DNA from: Devosia sp.
GTDB taxonomy: Bacteria > Pseudomonadota > Alphaproteobacteria > Rhizobiales > Devosiaceae
Direction of reading: 5' to 3'
Length of the DNA: 64,000 bases
NCBI GenBank assembly: GCA_028290665.1
Contig: JAQGJK010000026.1
Location: 216,861-280,860 of the forward strand
Shown here: piece by piece, positions 50,268 to 60,976 of the stretch
Layout: each line of letters opens with the position of its first letter
How positions within the stretch are numbered: position 1 is the stretch's first letter
Position numbers and translations under genes: made by a program
The notes under the pieces: model-generated
Told to the model about the DNA's origin: nothing
Database searches by the model: none
The model's input: the letters and a program-made list of their open reading frames with translations, nothing else

Positions 50268-51086
50268 TCAACCGACGACAACGCCGGTGAGCAGCCGCGC
50301 GCCGATCTCCTTGACGAAGCGGGCGGCCACCATCGCCGTCGTGTCATTGAGGTCGCGCGAGGGATTGAGCTCGACAATATCGGCGCCGACCAGCTCGCCC
50401 TTGGTGCGATGCACCAGCCGGATCACCTCGCGCACCGTCAGCCCGCCCGGCTCGTGATGCGAGACGCCGGGGCAATGCGCTGGGTCCATCGCGTCGAGGT
50501 CGAGCGAAATATAGAATGGCCCATCAAACGCCAGCTGGGGCAGCGCCTCGTGCGCGTGCATTTCATAGCACTCCACACCGAAGCGTTTGACCTGCTCCCG
50601 TTGATGCGCATTGAGCGTGCGGATGCCGACCTGCACCCGTCGCGTGATCACCCCGGCCTCCAGCAGCCGCGCGAATGGCGAGGCGTGGCTGAAGGGATTG
50701 CCCTCGTAATCGTCGTAAAGATCGCCATGCGCATCGATGTGCAGCACGGCGAGACCCGGGTAGCGGGTAGCGTGCGCGGCAATCAGCGGGTGGGCGATGG
50801 AGTGGTCGCCGCCGAGGGACAGCACAAGGTGGCCGCGGTCGATCAGCCCTTCGGTCGCGGCGCGGATAGCAAGATTAGCCTCGAGCGGCGGCCAGTCGCC
50901 GATCAACAGATCGCCGGCATCATGGAAATCCGGCGCATTGGCAAAGTCGACGCCGAGCTCGCTCCAGGCATTGGCGGAGGGGGCCAGCAGCGCCTGCCGG
51001 ATCGCCCCCGGCCCCGCCGCCTGTCCCCGCCACGCGCTGGAATTGGCATCATAGGGAATGCCTTGCAGGGAGACGGGGGTGGTCAT
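50268..51086 (-). CDS. Arginase/agmatinase family ureohydrolase
   Basis: LSLGGDHSIAHP...VLHIDAHGDLYDDYEGNPFSHASPFARLLEAG...YISLDLDAMDPAHCPGVSHHEPGGLT. Confidence 0.95.
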   Translation of the reverse strand: MTTPVSLQGIPYDANSSAWRGQAAGPGAIRQALLAPSANAWSELGVDFANAPDFHDAGDLLIGDWPPLEANLAIRAATEGLIDRGHLVLSLGGDHSIAHPLIAAHATRYPGLAVLHIDAHGDLYDDYEGNPFSHASPFARLLEAGVITRRVQVGIRTLNAHQREQVKRFGVECYEMHAHEALPQLAFDGPFYISLDLDAMDPAHCPGVSHHEPGGLTVREVIRLVHRTKGELVGADIVELNPSRDLNDTTAMVAARFVKEIGARLLTGVVVG

Positions 51087-51102
51087 TTGGTGCGCGTCCC
51101 GG

Positions 51103-51474
51103 CTATTCGGGGCTGCAGGTGACTTGCGAGAAATTGCCGTTTTCGAGTTGAATGGTGATGTCGAAACCAACCGTGCCGCCGACGTCGCCGAGGACAGTTG
51201 CGACCACGGTGTTGCCGCCCGAGGACAGGCCGCCGAGCGGGCCGTCCCAGTTGATGGTGCCGCCTTCAGTCAGTTCATAGGGGTAGTCGCCCTCGAACTT
51301 TCCGTCCCAGGCCGGGCCGCGATACTGGCCGTCCTCGAGTTCGATATCGCCCATGTAATAGGTGCCGAGCGTGCAATTGTAGCGCCCGTCCTTGAGCTCG
51401 ACGGTTTGCAACTGCGCCAGCGCCGGAGTGGCGAGGAGCAACAGGGCGGCAGTGGACAACAGGGGTTTCATCAC
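51103..51474 (-). CDS. Secreted hypothetical protein
   Basis: [21 protein letters not shown] signal peptide; stop overlaps region next to glyS; no family recognised. Confidence 0.7.
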   Translation of the reverse strand: MMKPLLSTAALLLLATPALAQLQTVELKDGRYNCTLGTYYMGDIELEDGQYRGPAWDGKFEGDYPYELTEGGTINWDGPLGGLSSGGNTVVATVLGDVGGTVGFDITIQLENGNFSQVTCSPE

Positions 51475-53495
51475 CCGGCAACTTTCGAAAAATCGGCGAC
51501 GAGCCGCATGGTGTCACGAAGTTTGGCGAGCAGCGTCAGCCGGTCGGCGCGCTTTTCGGCGTCGGGATCGTTGACCAGCACTTCGGTGAAGAACGCATCG
51601 ACCGGCTGGCGCAAGGTCGAGAGCGCGGCGATGGCGCCGCGATAATCATCGGCGGCAACACGAGCCGACACCTCGGAATAGGTCTTCGCGACGACCCTGC
51701 GGAGTTCGAATTCCTCCGGGCCGGGCTCGGTCCAGGTGAACCCGTCCCCACCATAACCGCGCTTGTCCTGCTTTTCCTCGGCGGCGAGAATATTAGCGGC
51801 GCGCTTGTAGCCGGCGAGCAAATTAATGCCATCCGCCGACGACAGCAGCGCCGACAGCGCCTCGACCCGCCGGGTGATTTCCAGCACATCGTCGCTATCG
51901 GGCGTGATCACCGCATCGACCAGATCGTGCCGGGCGCCGGCATCGCGCAATGTGACTTTCAGGCGATCGTGGAAGAAGGCGAGGAGGTCTTTTTCGACCT
52001 TGAGCGGGAATGCCAGAGCGTTTTCGGAAATAATCCGGATTACCCCCAGCGCCGCGCGCCGCAGCGCAAACGGGTCACGGGAGCCGGTGGGCTTTTCATC
52101 GATCGCCCAGAAGCCGGTCAGCAGGTCGAGCTTGTCGGCCAGCGCCACGGCGATGGCGACCGGCTCGGTGGGCACCTTATCGGTCGGCCCGACCGGCTTG
52201 TAGTGCTGGGCGATGGCATCGGCGATGGCAGGGGCCTCGCCCTGCGCCAGCGCGTAATACCGCCCCATCAGGCCCTGCAGCTCGGGAAATTCCCCGACCA
52301 TGCCGGAGACGAGATCGGCCTTGGCCAGCCGGGCGGCGCGACGCGCCTGTACGGGGTCGGCGCCGACCAGCGGGGCGATCTCGCCAGCGAGTTTTTCGAT
52401 CCGCTCGACGCGCTGCAACTGGGTGCCGAGTTTCTGGTGGAACACCACGTCCTTGAGCTTGGGCACCGCATCGGCCAGCGGGGTCGCGAGGTCGGTGGTG
52501 TAAAAGAACTTCGCATCGCTCAGCCGCGCGCGAATAACACGCTCATTGCCGGCGATGATGGTGGCGCCGCCATCATTCGCCACCTGATTGGCAATGATGA
52601 TGAATTTGGGCGCGAGCTTCCCCTTGGCATCACGCAAGCAAAAGCATTTCTGGTTGACGCGGATCGTCGCGATGATGGCTTCCTCGGGCACGGCGAGAAA
52701 GGCCGGATCGAACGATCCCATCATCACCACCGGCCATTCGACCAGTCCCGCGACCTCTTCGAGCAGCCCCTCATCGGCAATGACACTCAGCCCCTGCGCG
52801 AACGCGAGGTGCTCCGCGTCGGTGCGGATGATGTCCTTCCGGCGATCAATATCGAGCACCACTTTGGCGCGTTCGAGCGCCGTCAGGTAGTCGTCGAACC
52901 GCTTGATCCGGATAGCGTTGGGCGCGAGGAACCGATGGCCGAAGGTGGTCTGGCCGGAAGCGATGCCGCCGACGTTGAACGCGATCACTTCCGGCTCATC
53001 GTTCTCAGCGCCAAATGTCGCAGTGATGGCGCGCAGCGGCCGCACCCAAGTCAGCCCGCCTTCGCCCCACTGCATCGATTTGGGCCAGGAAAAGCCAGTG
53101 ACCACCCCCGGCAGCAGCGCCGCCAGAATGTCCGTCGCCTCGGCGCCGGGCTTTTCCACCACGGCAACGTAAAACTCGCCTTTCTTCGGGTCAGTCACGA
53201 TCCGCGCCTGATCGATCGAAGCGAGCCCCGCGGCCTTCAGGAACCCGTCGATCGCCTGCTGCGGTGCGCCCACACGCGGCCCCTTTTTCTCCTCGCGCGT
53301 ATCGGGCGAGCGGGCCGGCACCCCGGTGACGGTCAGCGCCAGCCGGCGCGGCGTCACGAACGCCTTGGCGCTTTCATAAAGCAGCCCCTCGGCAACCAGC
53401 GCATCGGTCACGGCCTTGCGCAGTTCCTCGGCCGCCTTCCGCTGCATGCGCGCCGGAATTTCCTCGGAAAACAGTTCAAGCAGCAGTTCGGGCAT
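51471..53495 (-). CDS. glyS: Glycine--tRNA ligase subunit beta
   Basis: [29 protein letters not shown]...[19 protein letters not shown]. Confidence 0.97.
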   Translation of the reverse strand: MPELLLELFSEEIPARMQRKAAEELRKAVTDALVAEGLLYESAKAFVTPRRLALTVTGVPARSPDTREEKKGPRVGAPQQAIDGFLKAAGLASIDQARIVTDPKKGEFYVAVVEKPGAEATDILAALLPGVVTGFSWPKSMQWGEGGLTWVRPLRAITATFGAENDEPEVIAFNVGGIASGQTTFGHRFLAPNAIRIKRFDDYLTALERAKVVLDIDRRKDIIRTDAEHLAFAQGLSVIADEGLLEEVAGLVEWPVVMMGSFDPAFLAVPEEAIIATIRVNQKCFCLRDAKGKLAPKFIIIANQVANDGGATIIAGNERVIRARLSDAKFFYTTDLATPLADAVPKLKDVVFHQKLGTQLQRVERIEKLAGEIAPLVGADPVQARRAARLAKADLVSGMVGEFPELQGLMGRYYALAQGEAPAIADAIAQHYKPVGPTDKVPTEPVAIAVALADKLDLLTGFWAIDEKPTGSRDPFALRRAALGVIRIISENALAFPLKVEKDLLAFFHDRLKVTLRDAGARHDLVDAVITPDSDDVLEITRRVEALSALLSSADGINLLAGYKRAANILAAEEKQDKRGYGGDGFTWTEPGPEEFELRRVVAKTYSEVSARVAADDYRGAIAALSTLRQPVDAFFTEVLVNDPDAEKRADRLTLLAKLRDTMRLVADFSKVAG

Positions 53496-53576
53496 GTCGA
53501 AACTTCGCGCTAGAGTGACGGGCCTGCGTAACAAGCGCCGCCCGAGCTGTCCATCGCGCGGTAACAGGAGCGTTAA

Positions 53577-54062
53577 ATGCCAAAAGTCCCGGATCCCCCG
53601 CCAACGTTGCGAGAGGTCACGCCGGCAGTAATGGCGGAAGTGCGAACGCTGATCGACGCGGCGCATTACGGCTCGCTCGGCACGCTCGATCCGGCCGACG
53701 GCTACCCCAATATTAGCCGCGTCAACCTGCTGATCGGGCCCGATGGTGGGCCACTGACTTTCATCTCGGCGCTGGCGGCGCACACCGTCGCGCTTCGCGC
53801 CGATCCACGCTGCGGCCTGCTAATCGGCGAAGTCGGCAAAGGCGACCCGGTCGCCTACCCGAGGCTGGCGCTCAAGTGCCACGCCGAGTGGCTCCCGACA
53901 GCCGATGCACTCCGATCGGCATGGCTTACGGCGCACCCCAAGGCGCAGCTTTACATCGACCTGCCGGATTTCAGCTTCGTCGCGCTGCGGCCAGTCTCCG
54001 CGACTTATATCGATGGGTTTGGGCGGGCGTATGCGCTCTCCGCAGAGCACTTCGCGCCTTGA
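53577..54062 (+). CDS. Pyridoxamine-phosphate-oxidase-like FMN-binding (HugZ-type) protein
   Basis: [63 protein letters not shown]. Confidence 0.85.
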   Translation: MPKVPDPPPTLREVTPAVMAEVRTLIDAAHYGSLGTLDPADGYPNISRVNLLIGPDGGPLTFISALAAHTVALRADPRCGLLIGEVGKGDPVAYPRLALKCHAEWLPTADALRSAWLTAHPKAQLYIDLPDFSFVALRPVSATYIDGFGRAYALSAEHFAP

Positions 54063-54087
54063 CGAAACTGTCTGCCGGGGCCCGCGC

Positions 54088-56010
54088 TTACCAACCCCCG
54101 CCGCCGCCACCGCCACCGCCACCGCCTGAAAATCCACCACCGCCGCCGCCACCTGACGATGACGACGACACCGGCTGCGCGGCGATCATCGCGGCGCTCA
54201 TCCCGGCGGCGACCGAGGCGACGGAATTGGACAGTTTGCCAGGCGAAAAACTCGACCCGGAATACCACAGCGGGCGGTAAGCCCCGGCGGTCGCGCCGGC
54301 CACGGCGTTGAGGGCGAGTGCAGCCTCGAAGTGCTTGGACCACGGTTTTTCGACCCCGAGCGCGATGGCGAAGGGCAGGATGCCTTCGAAGCGCTCTACG
54401 GTCAGCGGTGGCTCGGCGACGATGTTGAGGCGATTTTCCTCGGCGGTGTCCATATACATGCGGAAGCCCTCGATCTGGTCCATCACCTTGCGGCCCTGCA
54501 CCGTCGGGGCGCGCATCAGCACGGCGAAGATAACGTTGGTGAGGGTGATCGAGGCCGCCCCGATGATGGCGGCGCTGAACGACAGGCCGGAAAAGATCGA
54601 GGCGATACTACCGCCGAGATTGATCAGCACGATGACGATGCCGATCCCGATGCCGATTTTCGAGATGCCGGCGCCGGTCCACAGCGATTTGAACACCCCG
54701 GTAAATAGCCCGAGGAACACGCCGGCGAATGCCGCAGCGCCGAGCCACACCCAGTCAAGCACGCCGGTCAGCGCCATGAGCAGCAGGCAGGCCATCGACA
54801 ACAGGAACCCGACGATGATGTAGCCGAAGTTGTTCTTGAAATAGACCTGCCGGTTTTCCTTTTCGATCGTCGCGATGAACTCCCCCCGCTTGGCGTTGAG
54901 CTTGGGGCCGGTGGTAGTGTCGATGGTCAGCGTGCCGCTCGCGGCGATGTGGTCGTAAACCAGTTTTTCGCCGGCCGGCAGCGCGTCCGGGCGGGCATTG
55001 GTGAGGGTCAACCGCAACGCCTTGCCGGCATTGTCGATGGTGAGGAGGCCCTTGGCGCCGAGGTCGAAAATCGCCGAGGTGAACGCCGTCCAGCCGGTCT
55101 GCTGCCAGCCCATGTAGTGGACGAAATGCGCCAGCGCCGGCGAAAAGCCCTTGGGCGGATGGAACAGCGGAACGATGGTGCCGCGCGCCGGATCGCGCCC
55201 GACAGCGTTCCATGCGTACAGGAAATACCCGAGCACGATCAGCACCGACAGCGCCGGCAGGATCAGGTCCCGGTGGTCCGAGAGCCAGTACCAAAAGGCG
55301 GTGGCGCCATCGGGCTCGGCCACCACCCCTTTCGGAAAATTGACGAACACGCTCATCCCCTCATAGGGCGCGAGCGGGCTGGTCAGCTTGAAACTGATGG
55401 TGTTGGGCGTGGCGCCCGGGACGATTTCGACATTGGATTCGGTTGATCCGAACCCGCCGGTATAACCGCCCGATTGCCGCACCACGGCGCCCTCGGGCAG
55501 CGTCAGCGTCGCCGTCGCCCGCCGGATGGGAAATTCCCAATAATTGCCGGTGGCGTTCCAGTACAATTCGTCGTGGTCGATGAAAAACCGGGCCATCCGC
55601 GTCGAGGTGTATTTGACGCGGTAGCGGTGCGGCCCGGTGCTGATCAGCACATCGGGATCGCCGATGCGGATGCGGATGCCGCCCTGGATGCTCTCGGTCG
55701 AATAGGGTTCGGCCTTGCCGTCGCGCAGCACCTCCAGCACGTCGAGATCAGAACGCAGCCGGGAGCCGTCATCGTTGATCAGCACCGTCGGAATGTCGCG
55801 AAAAATACCGCGACGGATCGAGTTGCCCTCGGCTGTGACTTCGATGGTTTCGGTCACCGTAACGGTGCCATCGGTCGCCAGCACGACATTGCTGTCGAAG
55901 CCCCGGATTTCCTCGCGGGCAATAGCCGGGACCGCGAACAGCAAAAGGGTAAGAAACGCCAGTAGCCAGGGCTGCCCCGTCGAGCAGTGGCGAGAAACCA
56001 TCCTCAGCAT
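54088..56010 (-). CDS. DUF2207 membrane protein with poly-Gly C-terminus
   Basis: IRGFDSNVVLATDGTVTVTETIEVTAEGNSIRRGIFRDIPT; C-terminus SSSSSGGGGGGGFSGGGGGGGGGGGW. Confidence 0.92.
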   Translation of the reverse strand: MLRMVSRHCSTGQPWLLAFLTLLLFAVPAIAREEIRGFDSNVVLATDGTVTVTETIEVTAEGNSIRRGIFRDIPTVLINDDGSRLRSDLDVLEVLRDGKAEPYSTESIQGGIRIRIGDPDVLISTGPHRYRVKYTSTRMARFFIDHDELYWNATGNYWEFPIRRATATLTLPEGAVVRQSGGYTGGFGSTESNVEIVPGATPNTISFKLTSPLAPYEGMSVFVNFPKGVVAEPDGATAFWYWLSDHRDLILPALSVLIVLGYFLYAWNAVGRDPARGTIVPLFHPPKGFSPALAHFVHYMGWQQTGWTAFTSAIFDLGAKGLLTIDNAGKALRLTLTNARPDALPAGEKLVYDHIAASGTLTIDTTTGPKLNAKRGEFIATIEKENRQVYFKNNFGYIIVGFLLSMACLLLMALTGVLDWVWLGAAAFAGVFLGLFTGVFKSLWTGAGISKIGIGIGIVIVLINLGGSIASIFSGLSFSAAIIGAASITLTNVIFAVLMRAPTVQGRKVMDQIEGFRMYMDTAEENRLNIVAEPPLTVERFEGILPFAIALGVEKPWSKHFEAALALNAVAGATAGAYRPLWYSGSSFSPGKLSNSVASVAAGMSAAMIAAQPVSSSSSGGGGGGGFSGGGGGGGGGGGW

Positions 56011-56023
56011 GATGCGCCGCCGG

Positions 56024-56581
56024 TCAGAACTTGACAGTCGGCACGGCGCGGTCGGCGGCGTTTTCGAGTTCGAAATACTCGGCCTTCTTGAAGCCGAAAC
56101 TGTTGGCAACGAACACCGACGGGAAGCTCTCGACGGCGATGTTGAGGTTGCGCGCGGCGCCGTTGTAATAGCGGCGGGCCAACTGGATTTCATCCTCGAC
56201 AGTCTGCAGTGCGCCCTGGAATTCGAGGAACGTGGTGTTGGCCTTGAGGTCGGGATAGGCCTCGGCGGTGGCGATCAGCCGCCCGAGCGCCGATGACAGC
56301 TGGCCTTCCGCGGCGGCGCGCTGTTCGGGCGTCCCGCCGGCGACACTCGTGGCCGCGGCGCGGGCATTGGTCACCGCTTCGAGCGTTTCGCGCTCGTGGC
56401 TCATATAGCCCTTCACTGTCTCCATCAGATTGGGAATGAGATCGGTGCGGCGCTTCAGCTGCACGTCGATGCCCGACCAGCCCTCTTCGGTCAGCTGCCG
56501 GTTTTTGACCAGGCTGTTGTAGAGCACGATGGCGTAAACGACGATGGCGGCAATGATGCCGAGCACGATCCAGCCGAACAT
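56024..56581 (-). CDS. lemA: LemA family protein
   Basis: YNSLVKNRQLTEEGWSGIDVQLKRRTDLIPNLMETVKGYMSHERETLEAVTNARAAA...YNGAARNLNIAVESFPSVFVANSFGFKKAEYFEL. Confidence 0.97.
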   Translation of the reverse strand: MFGWIVLGIIAAIVVYAIVLYNSLVKNRQLTEEGWSGIDVQLKRRTDLIPNLMETVKGYMSHERETLEAVTNARAAATSVAGGTPEQRAAAEGQLSSALGRLIATAEAYPDLKANTTFLEFQGALQTVEDEIQLARRYYNGAARNLNIAVESFPSVFVANSFGFKKAEYFELENAADRAVPTVKF

Positions 56582-56683
56582 GAAACTATCCCCAGTTGCA
56601 GCGCACCGTCACATCCCCCGCGATGCCGGCGCACTTCGAGCGCAACAGTGTCACTTGCCCGCCACGACTTCAACAGCGCTGCG

Positions 56684-56860
56684 TCAAACCTCGTCCTCAG
56701 GCTCCAGCGGCAGCCCCGGCCGATACTTGCCCTTCCGCACATAAGCCCTCGGGTCCTTCTCGACCCGCTGCTCAAACGACCCCTGCCGCAACGACTTCGC
56801 CGCGAGATTCCGCGGCGCGATGGTCTTGCGGTTGAGCCTGGTGTGAGTGGGCGTTTTCAT
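56684..56860 (-). CDS. 58-aa basic protein resembling alternative ribosome-rescue factor ArfA
   Basis: MKTPTHTRLNRKTIAPRNLAAKSLRQGSFEQRVEKDPRAYVRKGKYRPGLPLEPEDEV; F-QRVEK...Y-RKGK matches the ArfA core motif as remembered. Confidence 0.6.
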   Translation of the reverse strand: MKTPTHTRLNRKTIAPRNLAAKSLRQGSFEQRVEKDPRAYVRKGKYRPGLPLEPEDEV

Positions 56861-56954
56861 GAGATTCAAGGCAGTGCGAGGCCGTCGAAACAGCAACGCC
56901 GCAGCGTTAAGCGGACCGGCTGGAATTCAGTCTTAATCGACGGCGCACTGAAAC

Positions 56955-57701
56955 TCAGAGCGTTGTCGAAGTTATCGGCGTGGTTTTCGAGGGGAGCGGG
57001 CGACCTTCGATATAGTGACCGTAAAGTGTAGTGATAATACCGACGCCGACTAACAAAGCCAGCCAGCTGGTAGCTGCCTCCCAAATGATGCCGAGCGGAC
57101 GTAGGGACCCAACCAGCATCATTGATGGGATGGAGATAACAAGCGCGGCGATAGCCGAGATGAACGCCAAGGCAAGAATATCACCACTGGCGCCACGCGT
57201 CGCATTCCATGCCTCGCCCAATCGCAGCGGTCGCTTGATGGCAGCGGCCGGAAGGATCAGCGCCAGTCGATAGAGTACGACCATGAGGATAAAGACGATG
57301 ACTGGGAAGATCAGAACCGCGCCTAGCGTTCCCCCTAGCAACGCCACCGGACTAACTAACAATGCGACGAGCAAAACAACGGGGATCGACAGTAGACTGA
57401 GCACCAGCGACCAGCCGAAATAAGCAAGAATGCGATCGCCATGAAAGCGCGGCAGCCAGCCAACCGGCAACTCGTCCAGCAGAATGAAACGGTGCCAGGC
57501 AACCGCGATCCAGAGGCTGCCCAAACCAGCAAGAAAAGAGACCAGGACGGCAAGCGGCGAGGGCGACGCGACGTCGGCGCCGCTTAGCAGCGAATACGCC
57601 GCGATTGCTGGAACGAAGTACAGCAGGATCGAAATCCGGAATGCGTACTGCAGATTGTCAAAAACTAGCCGAACGGCATGAAGAAACAGTCTTAAGCCCA
57701 A
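56955..57701 (-). CDS. Integral membrane hypothetical protein
   Basis: about 5-6 hydrophobic segments; no family assigned. Confidence 0.7.
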   Translation of the reverse strand: MGLRLFLHAVRLVFDNLQYAFRISILLYFVPAIAAYSLLSGADVASPSPLAVLVSFLAGLGSLWIAVAWHRFILLDELPVGWLPRFHGDRILAYFGWSLVLSLLSIPVVLLVALLVSPVALLGGTLGAVLIFPVIVFILMVVLYRLALILPAAAIKRPLRLGEAWNATRGASGDILALAFISAIAALVISIPSMMLVGSLRPLGIIWEAATSWLALLVGVGIITTLYGHYIEGRPLPSKTTPITSTTL

Positions 57702-57800
57702 AACGACGTCCCCCTGTGGATCGAAGCTAGCCGCTTACGCGGGCGACCTCGATCATCCCCGGTACAGGGTACAGGCAGATTACTAGAAACTGCAATCTGT

Positions 57801-58727
57801 TCACGTCGCTCCCCCCGCCTCGGTCTGCAGCCACCCCTCCCCGCAGGCTTTCGCCAGTTCGCGGATGCGCAGGATGTAGCTCTGGCGTTCGGTGACCGAG
57901 ATGACGCCGCGGGCGTCGAGCAGGTTGAAATTGTGGCTGGCCTTGATCACCTGCTCATAGGCAGGCACGGCGAGGCTCTGGCGCCCCTCGCTGGCGCCGA
58001 GTTTCAGCAAAGCGAGGCATTCCTTTTCGGCATCGGCGAAGTGGCGGAACAGCATTTCGGTGTCGGCGGCTTCGAAATTGTACTTCGAGAACTCCCGCTC
58101 GTTCTGCAGGAACACGTCGCCATAGGTGACTTTTTCGGGGCCCTCGCGGCCGTTGAAATTGAGGTCGTAGACGTTCTCGACCCCCTGCACATACATGGCG
58201 AGGCGTTCGAGCCCATAGGTGATTTCGCCCGGCACGGGCTTGGTCTCGAACCCGGCGACCTGCTGGAAATAGGTGAACTGGCTGACTTCCATGCCGTCGC
58301 ACCAGCATTCCCAGCCCAGCCCCCAGGCGCCGAGCGTCGGGCTTTCCCAATCGTCCTCGACAAAGCGGATGTCGTGCAGTTTCGCGTCGAGCCCGATCTC
58401 GGACAGCGAATTGAGGTACAATTGTTGGATATTGTCGGGGCTCGGCTTCAGCATCACCTGGAACTGATAATAATGCTGCAGCCGATTGGGATTGTCGCCA
58501 TAGCGCCCATCCTTGGGCCGGCGCGACGGCTGCACATAAGCGGCCTTCCACGGCTTCGGCCCCAGCGCCCGGAGCGTCGTCGCGGGGTGAAACGTCCCGG
58601 CGCCAACCTGCATGTCGTAGGGCTGTAAAATAACGCAGCCCTGATCCGCCCAATAGCGCTGCAAGGTCAGGATCAGGCCCTGGAACGAGTTCCGCGGGTC
58701 CATGTGGGCAGGGAGATCATTGAGCAT
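57801..58727 (-). CDS. glyQ: Glycine--tRNA ligase subunit alpha
   Basis: [84 protein letters not shown]. Confidence 0.98.
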   Translation of the reverse strand: MLNDLPAHMDPRNSFQGLILTLQRYWADQGCVILQPYDMQVGAGTFHPATTLRALGPKPWKAAYVQPSRRPKDGRYGDNPNRLQHYYQFQVMLKPSPDNIQQLYLNSLSEIGLDAKLHDIRFVEDDWESPTLGAWGLGWECWCDGMEVSQFTYFQQVAGFETKPVPGEITYGLERLAMYVQGVENVYDLNFNGREGPEKVTYGDVFLQNEREFSKYNFEAADTEMLFRHFADAEKECLALLKLGASEGRQSLAVPAYEQVIKASHNFNLLDARGVISVTERQSYILRIRELAKACGEGWLQTEAGGAT

Positions 58728-58807
58728 CTGGCGATAAGTCCGGAGGGCGAGGCGCGGGGCTCTTACCACGAGGCAACCGGGTTAAGAAGTCTTGCCGAGA
58801 CGGCAAA

Positions 58808-59029
58808 CTAACGCCGATCCCGGTCGTCACTCGGCCGATAGGTGCCGTCCTTGTCGCGTTCGAGGGTGATGACATCGGGGCGGCCGCGTTCGGCGAGGTC
58901 GCGTTTGCGGCGGTCGGCATCGACGGCCCGGAAGCCGCGCTGCCAGTCGCGGAGGATACGGCGCACGCCGAACCAGATCAGCATGCCGATGCCGGCGAAG
59001 ATGGCGATGCGAATGAGCCAGCCAGTCAT
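58808..59029 (-). CDS. Small single-TM hypothetical protein
   Basis: MTGWLIRIAIFAGIGMLIWFGVRRILRDWQRGFRAVDADRRKRDLAERGRPDVITLERDKDGTYRP. Confidence 0.7.
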   Translation of the reverse strand: MTGWLIRIAIFAGIGMLIWFGVRRILRDWQRGFRAVDADRRKRDLAERGRPDVITLERDKDGTYRPSDDRDRR

Positions 59030-59073
59030 CGGTGCCCCCAGAGTTGATCCGATGTAATGGGAGGCGCCGGGTT

Positions 59074-59898
59074 TTACCAGTCAAGTCGTCCGGTGCCGCG
59101 CAGGATGGCCTCGAACTCCGGGGCAAAGTCGTGGCCTGCGGCGCCATGCAGCGCCCGGCTGGCGAGCAGCGTCAGCGGTGCCCGCGAGCCTTTCACACCG
59201 CGAACGAGAACGCGCGATGCCGGCGCATCGGGTCGTGGCACCAGGGGCAACGCGGTGATGGCGCCGAAGCGGACGGCAAAACTTGCCAGCACGACGCCAA
59301 GCAGCGTCGCCGGCAGGACGAAAATCGTCTCGCCGCCATTGCACACCGATGTCGCGGCGGCTTTGACCCACAGGTCGAGCGCATCGGCCGGCATGTGCCG
59401 GGCTCCCGCACGGCCTGGATCGGTGGCGAGGGTCCCCTGCCCGGCGGAAAAGAATGGTGGATTGGCGATTACCGTGTCGAAGGCGTCAGGCAACAGGCCG
59501 GCCGCCTTGCGCTCGACCCCCCTCGCCGTAACATCGACCAGCGCCACCCTTGCGCGGTTGGCAAAACCGTTGGCCGCCAAATTGGCCACGGCTAGCGCCA
59601 CGAGGTCGGGATCGCGCTCCGCGAGCAGCGCCGTGCGATCACTTCGCTGCGACAGCGCCACCAGCCCGGCGGTACCGACGCCGCAGCCGAGATCGAGCAC
59701 CGAGCGGCTACCCGGTGCAACCGCGGCCCCCAGCAGCACGGCATCGAGCCCGGCGCGATAGCCCTTGGCGGGCTGCGACACGGTGAGCGCCCCCCCGAGA
59801 AAGGCATCGATTGTCGGCGCGAGGTGATTTACAACCGGTTTTACATCGGCGCGTGGCTGGTCTAGGGACATCGCACCTTCCGGCGGGTTCGGCTGCAA
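59074..59898 (-). CDS. tRNA1(Val)-A37 N6-methyltransferase-like (TrmN6) SAM methyltransferase
   Basis: YRAGLDAVLLGAAVAPGSRSVLDLGCGVGTAGL...FDTVIANPPFF (NPPF). Confidence 0.88.
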   Translation of the reverse strand: MQPNPPEGAMSLDQPRADVKPVVNHLAPTIDAFLGGALTVSQPAKGYRAGLDAVLLGAAVAPGSRSVLDLGCGVGTAGLVALSQRSDRTALLAERDPDLVALAVANLAANGFANRARVALVDVTARGVERKAAGLLPDAFDTVIANPPFFSAGQGTLATDPGRAGARHMPADALDLWVKAAATSVCNGGETIFVLPATLLGVVLASFAVRFGAITALPLVPRPDAPASRVLVRGVKGSRAPLTLLASRALHGAAGHDFAPEFEAILRGTGRLDW

Positions 59899-59959
59899 GA
59901 CTACCGGGCCGATCCCATCGGCTCAACCGGAAATGCCGCGAGGCGGCGATGAGGACTTC

Positions 59960-60976
59960 ATGGCAGCATCTGCCGCGACCGCAGAGTTACGCAGCGAGAC
60001 CAGCGCCATCGAGCGGCTGATCGAAGTGACGCGCGCCGATATGGCGAGGGTCAACGACATGATCCTCGCCCGTGCCCAATCGCATGTCGACATGGTCCCG
60101 GAACTAGCGCGCTACCTGATCGAATCCGGCGGCAAGCGGCTGCGACCGATGCTGGTCGTCGCCGCGGCGCAGCTGTTCGGCGAGGCCAATGGCGCCGAGG
60201 TCAATTTCGCCGCGGCCATCGAATTCCTTCACAACGCCACCCTGCTGCACGACGATGTCGTCGACGAAAGCGACATGCGGCGCGGCCGGCCGGCGGCGCG
60301 GATGGTGTGGGGTAACCAGGCCAGCGTATTGGTCGGGGATTTTCTGCTCGGGCAGGCGTTCATGATGATGGTCGAAACCGGCGAACTGCCGGCGCTGTCG
60401 GTGATCGCCAAGGCCTCGACGGTGATCGCCGAAGGCGAAGTGTTCCAGTTGGCCAAGACCGGCGATCTATCGACCACCCCGGCCGACTACGAGGAAGTGA
60501 TCCGCGCCAAAACGGCGACGCTGTTCGAGGCGGCGACCGAGATTGGCGCGATGGCAGGCGGCGCCGATGCGGCGGGCCGGCAGGCGCTGCGGGCCTATGG
60601 CTTGGCGCTCGGCACGGCGTTCCAACTGGCCGATGACGTGCTCGATTATCGCGGCGAGGCCGGCACAATGGGCAAGAATGCCGGAGACGATCTGCGCGAA
60701 GGCAAGATGACCCTGCCGCTGATCCTGGCGCTTAACGAAGCCAGCGCCGAGGAGCGCGCGACGATCGCCGGCGTGCTCGGCAATGCCGATGCACCCGACA
60801 GCGGCCTTGGCGAGGTGATCGCGATTTTCAATCGCTACCGCACCCTCGAACGCACGGTCGAAGTGGCCGAGGGCCATGCCAATGCCGCACGCGAAGCGCT
60901 GCGCAACCTGCCGAATTCCGAAATGCGAGCCTTGCTCGGCGAGATCGCCGAATTCTCGGTCGGGCGCGCCTACTGA
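59960..60976 (+). CDS. Polyprenyl (octaprenyl/decaprenyl) diphosphate synthase
   Basis: GGKRLRPMLVVAAAQLFG...LLHDDVVDESDMRRGRPAARMVWGNQASVLVGDFLL...FQLADDVLDY (DDxxD motifs). Confidence 0.96.
   Translation: MAASAATAELRSETSAIERLIEVTRADMARVNDMILARAQSHVDMVPELARYLIESGGKRLRPMLVVAAAQLFGEANGAEVNFAAAIEFLHNATLLHDDVVDESDMRRGRPAARMVWGNQASVLVGDFLLGQAFMMMVETGELPALSVIAKASTVIAEGEVFQLAKTGDLSTTPADYEEVIRAKTATLFEAATEIGAMAGGADAAGRQALRAYGLALGTAFQLADDVLDYRGEAGTMGKNAGDDLREGKMTLPLILALNEASAEERATIAGVLGNADAPDSGLGEVIAIFNRYRTLERTVEVAEGHANAAREALRNLPNSEMRALLGEIAEFSVGRAY

Noticed and set aside
51927-53513. 528-aa plus-strand ORF antisense to glyS
   Set aside because: Shadow ORF caused by high GC; composition (His/Arg/Gln/Gly-rich) is non-protein-like, and glyS on the opposite strand is unambiguous.
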